In this document: positions 60,241-64,000 of the stretch, in pieces
Numbering within the stretch: the first letter of the stretch is position 1
How the letters are laid out: every line of letters begins with the position of its first letter
DNA from: Nectonema munidae
Lineage: Eukaryota > Nematomorpha > Nectonematoida > Nectonematidae
DNA: 64,000 nucleotides
Direction of reading: 5' to 3'
Assembly: GCA_030549495.1 (NCBI GenBank)
Contig: JAUIRK010000993.1
Coordinates: 1,533,501-1,597,500 of the forward strand
Translations under genes and position numbers: made by a program
The notes under the pieces: generated by a model
Databases searched by the model: none
Seen by the model: only the letters and a program-made list of their open reading frames with translations
What the model was told of the DNA's origin: nothing

Positions 60241-61080
60241 ATTTTCATCTAGATCTTCAACAGAGTTATCATTCTTCATATTCATTGTCATCATCATTAT
60301 CACTGAAATCAGCCACGAATTTCAATTTGTTCACAACTATTTTCATGTTTAGCTATATACAAAACATCGGTAATAAAGGAGTCAAAATAATGACCTCCAT
60401 TTTGTTGAGGTTCAGCTAAAATTTGTTGACCAAAAAAGCATCATCTATTTCACACACAAAAAAATATCTTTATCTAGACCCACACTGAATTTCTTGTTTT
60501 GCTAATACTTGAGCAATTATCACTAACGGAAGATCCGAATATGTTAACTAGCCCAATTTTTCCAATATTCTTTTTCTCAGTGAAAATTAATATTGGCATT
60601 CATCATGATTTGAATTGAAGTGTATTCATCAAAAGTTATTGAACATCTACCCGCATTGTTTACTCGGTTTGCGAAACAATTTGCAAACTCTTGTTACTCG
60701 TTTATATAAAATCTTAAAACTGAGTTGCTGGCGCTTGGGGGAGTTATTGGAACACTTTTGTGTTAGTACTTGAACTTTTTAAAACTTTCTTGAATGAATT
60801 TGCTTTTAGCCATACTTCTCCTGTGCCATCAAAACAAGCATTGTGGGAAACTTTCTTAAAATGATTGCTTTCGAAACAAGTTTTGATCTCAAAGGTAAAT
60901 CATCATAATTTTTTATGACTTTTATGTACACAATTGTTATGTTTGTGTAAACTAGAAGTTGATCCACAAGTATACTTAACTACTTTGTAACATGCCTTAC
61001 ATTCTGATTCTTCTTCATTTTTTTGAAGAAATGATTTCAAATTATCGCTTTTCTATCAATCGACATATTTGAAAAAAAAT
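60240..61080 (-). pseudogene. BED-finger hAT transposase relic
   Basis: On the minus strand about 61015-60905 encodes ESECKACYKVVKYTCGSTSS followed by LHKHNNCVH, a BED zinc finger with C-x2-C and His spacing. Further along, near 60660-60590, ITFDEYTSIQIM resembles the TTDxWTS stretch at the start of the hAT catalytic domain. The frames are interrupted, and the C-terminal part and element ends were not found. Confidence 0.6.
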
Positions 61081-62031
61081 TGTAGCGCAGAAAGGTTGAA
61101 TAATAAAATTATTTTGAAATAAAAGAATTAAATTTATGCCTGATCAAATTAGACTTTTGCAGATTATAAAAATTGAGCATGCAAGCAATTTTTAGTATTT
61201 TCTACTGAATTTTAAAGGGCCTTAAAAAAGGGCTTTGGGCCTTAAAAATTTAGGTGAGGGGGGTATATAATATGATTAAATTTTTATGGAATCGTAATTA
61301 ATTTTTGAGGTCCTGCTAGAAGTTTTATCAAGAGGGGTGGCATATCTCCGGTCATTTTTTGTATTATGATCTGTCAATTCATACTTCTACAGCATTTTTT
61401 GTTCTTTTTTTTAATCCAAAGTATACAATAAATAGCTAATTTATTTTTATCTATCCAAATTTTTATGAATATTTTGACGCATAATTGATAAAATATCAAT
61501 GCTTCAGAAAGAAAAAGAAGGCTGTAAGATTAGTGTCAGATTAGAATGATTTTGCTAGTTAGTTAGGAAAGTTAGTAATTTAGTTAGTGTTGTACTTAGG
61601 AGATGGATTTTAGATAGCGGCATAGTTTGTTATATAAAAAGTGATGGAAGAAATATTCATGCGTTTGTTATCACTCTGTAAATGTCCTTTTTACAATTAT
61701 TAATTGGGCGAATGCCAATGAGGGGAAAGAAAACCCTCTGCATTCATTCGCGTAGAGAAATTAGAATGTTAAATAAAAAATTGGCTTTATTGGTAAAAAA
61801 TAGTTGATGATTTTTCTCAGATAAATAAATACAAAGTAACTTGACTGACTGATTGATGGATAAATGTAAATCTCTTGGCAAGAAGAAAGCTTGGAACTGA
61901 CTTACACAAACAGTGATGAATACAACTTGTGCTGCAAGCTGGTTAATTGTACTTTTTGACTTGCGCCTTCGCAAACTCCTTGCCTCCTTCACCCAACCTG
62001 CACAAAGAACAAAGACTTGTCTGAAGCCTGA
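61080..62031. other. Presumed 3'UTR and flank of the neurexin-like gene
   Basis: On the minus strand, downstream of the stop codon, AATAAA motifs occur (for example complementary to 61785-61790). No other coding region is supported. The position of the poly(A) site is inferred only. Confidence 0.4.
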
Positions 62032-62717
62032 CTAAACGTACCATTCTTTGGGGTGGAGATCTGGGCTGTTAGGTCTGGTGTTGAGTGTGGCGTGTGCATT
62101 CACTATAGTTGCGCTCTTGTCCTTGGAGGAAGGGAGGGAGGTGGAGAGGCTGTGCTTCACACTCGCATTCAGATTCTGGTAGACGAGGCCACGCTGTCTG
62201 TGTCGGTGACTACTGCTTCTGCGTCGCTTTTCTCGCTTCCCCTTTTCGCATTTGTAGATCGCCGTGACGATGATGAGGACGGCGATGAGCAGGGCGATGA
62301 GGGACGTGATGACGAGCACGAGGTACGTCTCTTTCGAAGATTGCGACGGCTGTCCATCATCTCGCTCGTTGTGCTTGTCCACGCCAAAGAACTCTTCCTT
62401 TTCGCGCGCTTTGAGCGTTATCTGCGTTTTATCGGAGAAGGCAGTAGACGTTTCTTTCTTTTCATCATCCCCTCTTTCTCTCGTTACTTCGATTCCGGTT
62501 TCTTCAGGGATTGGTGAAGAGCTTTCAGGGTTGGCACTGGTTATTTCCCAAACCACCTCACCTCCATTACTCACGCCGGCACCCACCACTTGCTTTGTTG
62601 TGCGATCCATTGCAATGTGCTCCAAATCTTCTCCGGATCCTGATCCAAAACAATTAAAATCTTGGTCATCACACTTTATTTTGTTTACCAAATCCTTTTC
62701 TTCATCATCCTCACCTC
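62032..62717 (-). CDS. Neurexin-like membrane protein, last coding exon
   Basis: A minus-strand exon of about 686 nt ending in a stop at 62034-62032. It opens with acidic residues, then CDDQDFNC, an acidic Cys-x5-Cys loop like the one in the neurexin stalk, followed immediately by FGSGSGEDLE, a glycosaminoglycan-attachment type Ser-Gly motif. A long Glu/Ser/Thr-rich stalk follows, then one hydrophobic span (YLVLVITSLIALLIAVLII), a strongly basic stop-transfer segment (KCEKGKREKRRR) and a cytoplasmic tail ending KEWYV, a class II PDZ ligand as in neurexins. The start is set by a pyrimidine-rich CATTTTCTTTAAG acceptor; the upstream exons lie outside the window. The FERM-binding DEGSY motif usual after the membrane in neurexin, CASPR and syndecan was not seen. 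CASPR or a syndecan-like proteoglycan are alternatives. Confidence 0.68.
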
Positions 62718-64000
62718 CTTAAAGAAAATGGGTAACACGTCATGGCATATCTTCTTAAAAGGTCATGTTTCACTCGTGTTTGGAATTTTTGTAGGTGGAA
62801 ACACACTTGGATCGCAGTACGTGGCAAGAGAATCAACACTCATGTTCATTTAATGTTTTACATATTTTTGACGATTTTTCGAAACCCAAGAACGAAAAAC
62901 AATTCAAGAGATAAAGGTGTATTTGATATGGACTAAATTTAATGTAGTTACGGGAATGCATACAATTTCAGTACTTTCTATTTAATTCCATTTGAAGCAA
63001 AAGTTGGTCTGCCTTCCTTTGGGAACATTGACCGTACCAAATGGGTTGAAGAATAAGGTATAGGTTTAGCACTTTTTAAAATTACGCTATTTTCGTGGCA
63101 TCAACGCACCTAAACAATTCTTCCTCCAGGATTATGGTATGGAAGCATATTTTAATTATTTTATAAGAATCTTGAAAAGCATGTATGTATATACTTTATA
63201 AAACTCTTATACATAAGATTTAATAAAAAAAATGCTTCATGGGATTTTCGATTGGAAATTTAATAGCCTATCCGTTATATTTATGGATTGCGTTGATTAC
63301 TTTGGGGTAACAGGTTATTCCTTCTTAGCCATACATTTCAATTGGGTCATTTTAAAAAATTGTCATATTCACACTTGGAATATTTTAATTCACTAACCGT
63401 GTAGCTAACTAACAAACTAACAAATACTATGTCCATAGGTTTGAAGGTCTGGGTCCAACATCAGTCGTTAAAATATTCTTTAACCATGTGGCACATTTGT
63501 GTGTCAAATCAACAAATTATGCAAATGAATTATGAAATTAGCTAAAATTCATAAGTATTCATAAAATCTTATCTTTTGTTTCAAAGATCGTTTTGTGTTA
63601 ATTGGTATTCTTGTGAAGGGTGTTAATGTAAGGTATTTAAAACTTCTTTTCTATTCGAGAGTTTTGTTTTCCTCTCTTTCTTATTTTTTAAGATAAAAAA
63701 GCATCAAATTTCTTTTGACTTTTCCTGACAAAATATTCCTACACCTCAGAACATTATGTACACATTGTTCTCCCCCTTTTAATTACCAGCGATGAAAGAT
63801 TTATAACATAAAAATACTCGATATATTACCGCTCTAAGAACGGCTGACCTTTGTGGTATTCTCATAAAATCCTATCCGGAGAAAAGTTTTTAGACAGAAG
63901 ATTAGTAAAGTTCGACGTTTGGGAACAGCTATCTTCAAAATCTTTTCCCAATTTCAATCAAAGATTTCAAGCAATTTTTAAATGTTTTATGAATGAACAT
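62718..64000. other. Intron of the neurexin-like gene (right edge)
   Basis: Upstream of the last exon on the minus strand; no further exon recognised. Around 63000-63050 a GTCTGCCTTCCTTTGGGAAC..CCAAATGGGTT segment resembles the TTAA MITE family. The rest is AT-rich. Confidence 0.45.

Noticed and set aside
62053-62722. Long + strand open frames opposite the neurexin-like exon
   Set aside because: They are antisense shadows; the minus strand shows a coherent stalk, membrane span, tail and PDZ ligand with a sensible acceptor.

Overview
This window is eukaryotic, AT-rich, intron-rich animal DNA. The host genes have arthropod-type sequence. The transposon mix (hAT, piggyBac, Tc1/mariner, pogo/Tigger, RTE and RNase H-bearing LINEs, tRNA-derived SINEs) would suit a crustacean such as a copepod, but the taxon is an inference. 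There is no operon structure and no bacterial signal. I found no retrovirus, LTR, Polinton or other capsid-bearing element.

Three host genes are supported. (1) MED19, a Mediator head subunit, lies on the + strand in four coding exons between 11710 and 17622. Splice phases close to 202 codons. (2) hpo (Hippo/MST, the STK3/4 kinase of the Hippo growth-control pathway) lies on the + strand in eight coding exons between 28935 and 53972. It has a complete kinase domain and a C-terminal SARAH domain, and the exons total exactly 442 codons with consistent phases. (3) The last coding exon of a neurexin-like single-pass membrane protein lies on the - strand at 62032-62717. It has an acidic Cys loop, an SGSG glycan-attachment motif, one membrane span and a terminal KEWYV. 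hpo and this gene converge on an intergenic region of about 8 kb.

Region by region: 1-11.7 kb holds transposon relics. These are a DDE element with repeat-array inverted ends (731-1698), a hAT transposase relic (2049-3760), a 190-bp palindrome fused to a repeat-armed inverted-repeat element (8227-8880), and a deleted hAT with perfect 8-bp target duplication (10402-11595). The MED19 introns carry four short TTAA-flanked MITEs and two hAT MITEs. From 17.8 to 28.9 kb there is a Tigger element (19630-21898), an antisense 5'-truncated RNase H LINE (about 22.55-25.74 kb), a low-complexity block that looks like an assembly artefact, and several hAT MITEs and a SINE just upstream of hpo.

The hpo introns are the most transposon-loaded part. 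They hold an RTE LINE with a 14-bp target duplication (31939-34691), a MITE beside a SINE, several hAT MITEs (one ending 30 bp before an exon), a fold-back element (42661-43135), a piggyBac nested inside a hAT-like element (43330-47494), and a hAT with exact duplication (49725-51070). Beyond hpo, a second piggyBac is again nested in a hAT-like shell (55325-59202).

I did not find a convincing new biological system. The most interesting points are the two independent piggyBac-in-hAT nests, the two elements whose terminal repeats are arrays of about 21-23 bp units, the dsRNA-forming inverted repeats inside hpo introns, and the two fully resolvable host genes.
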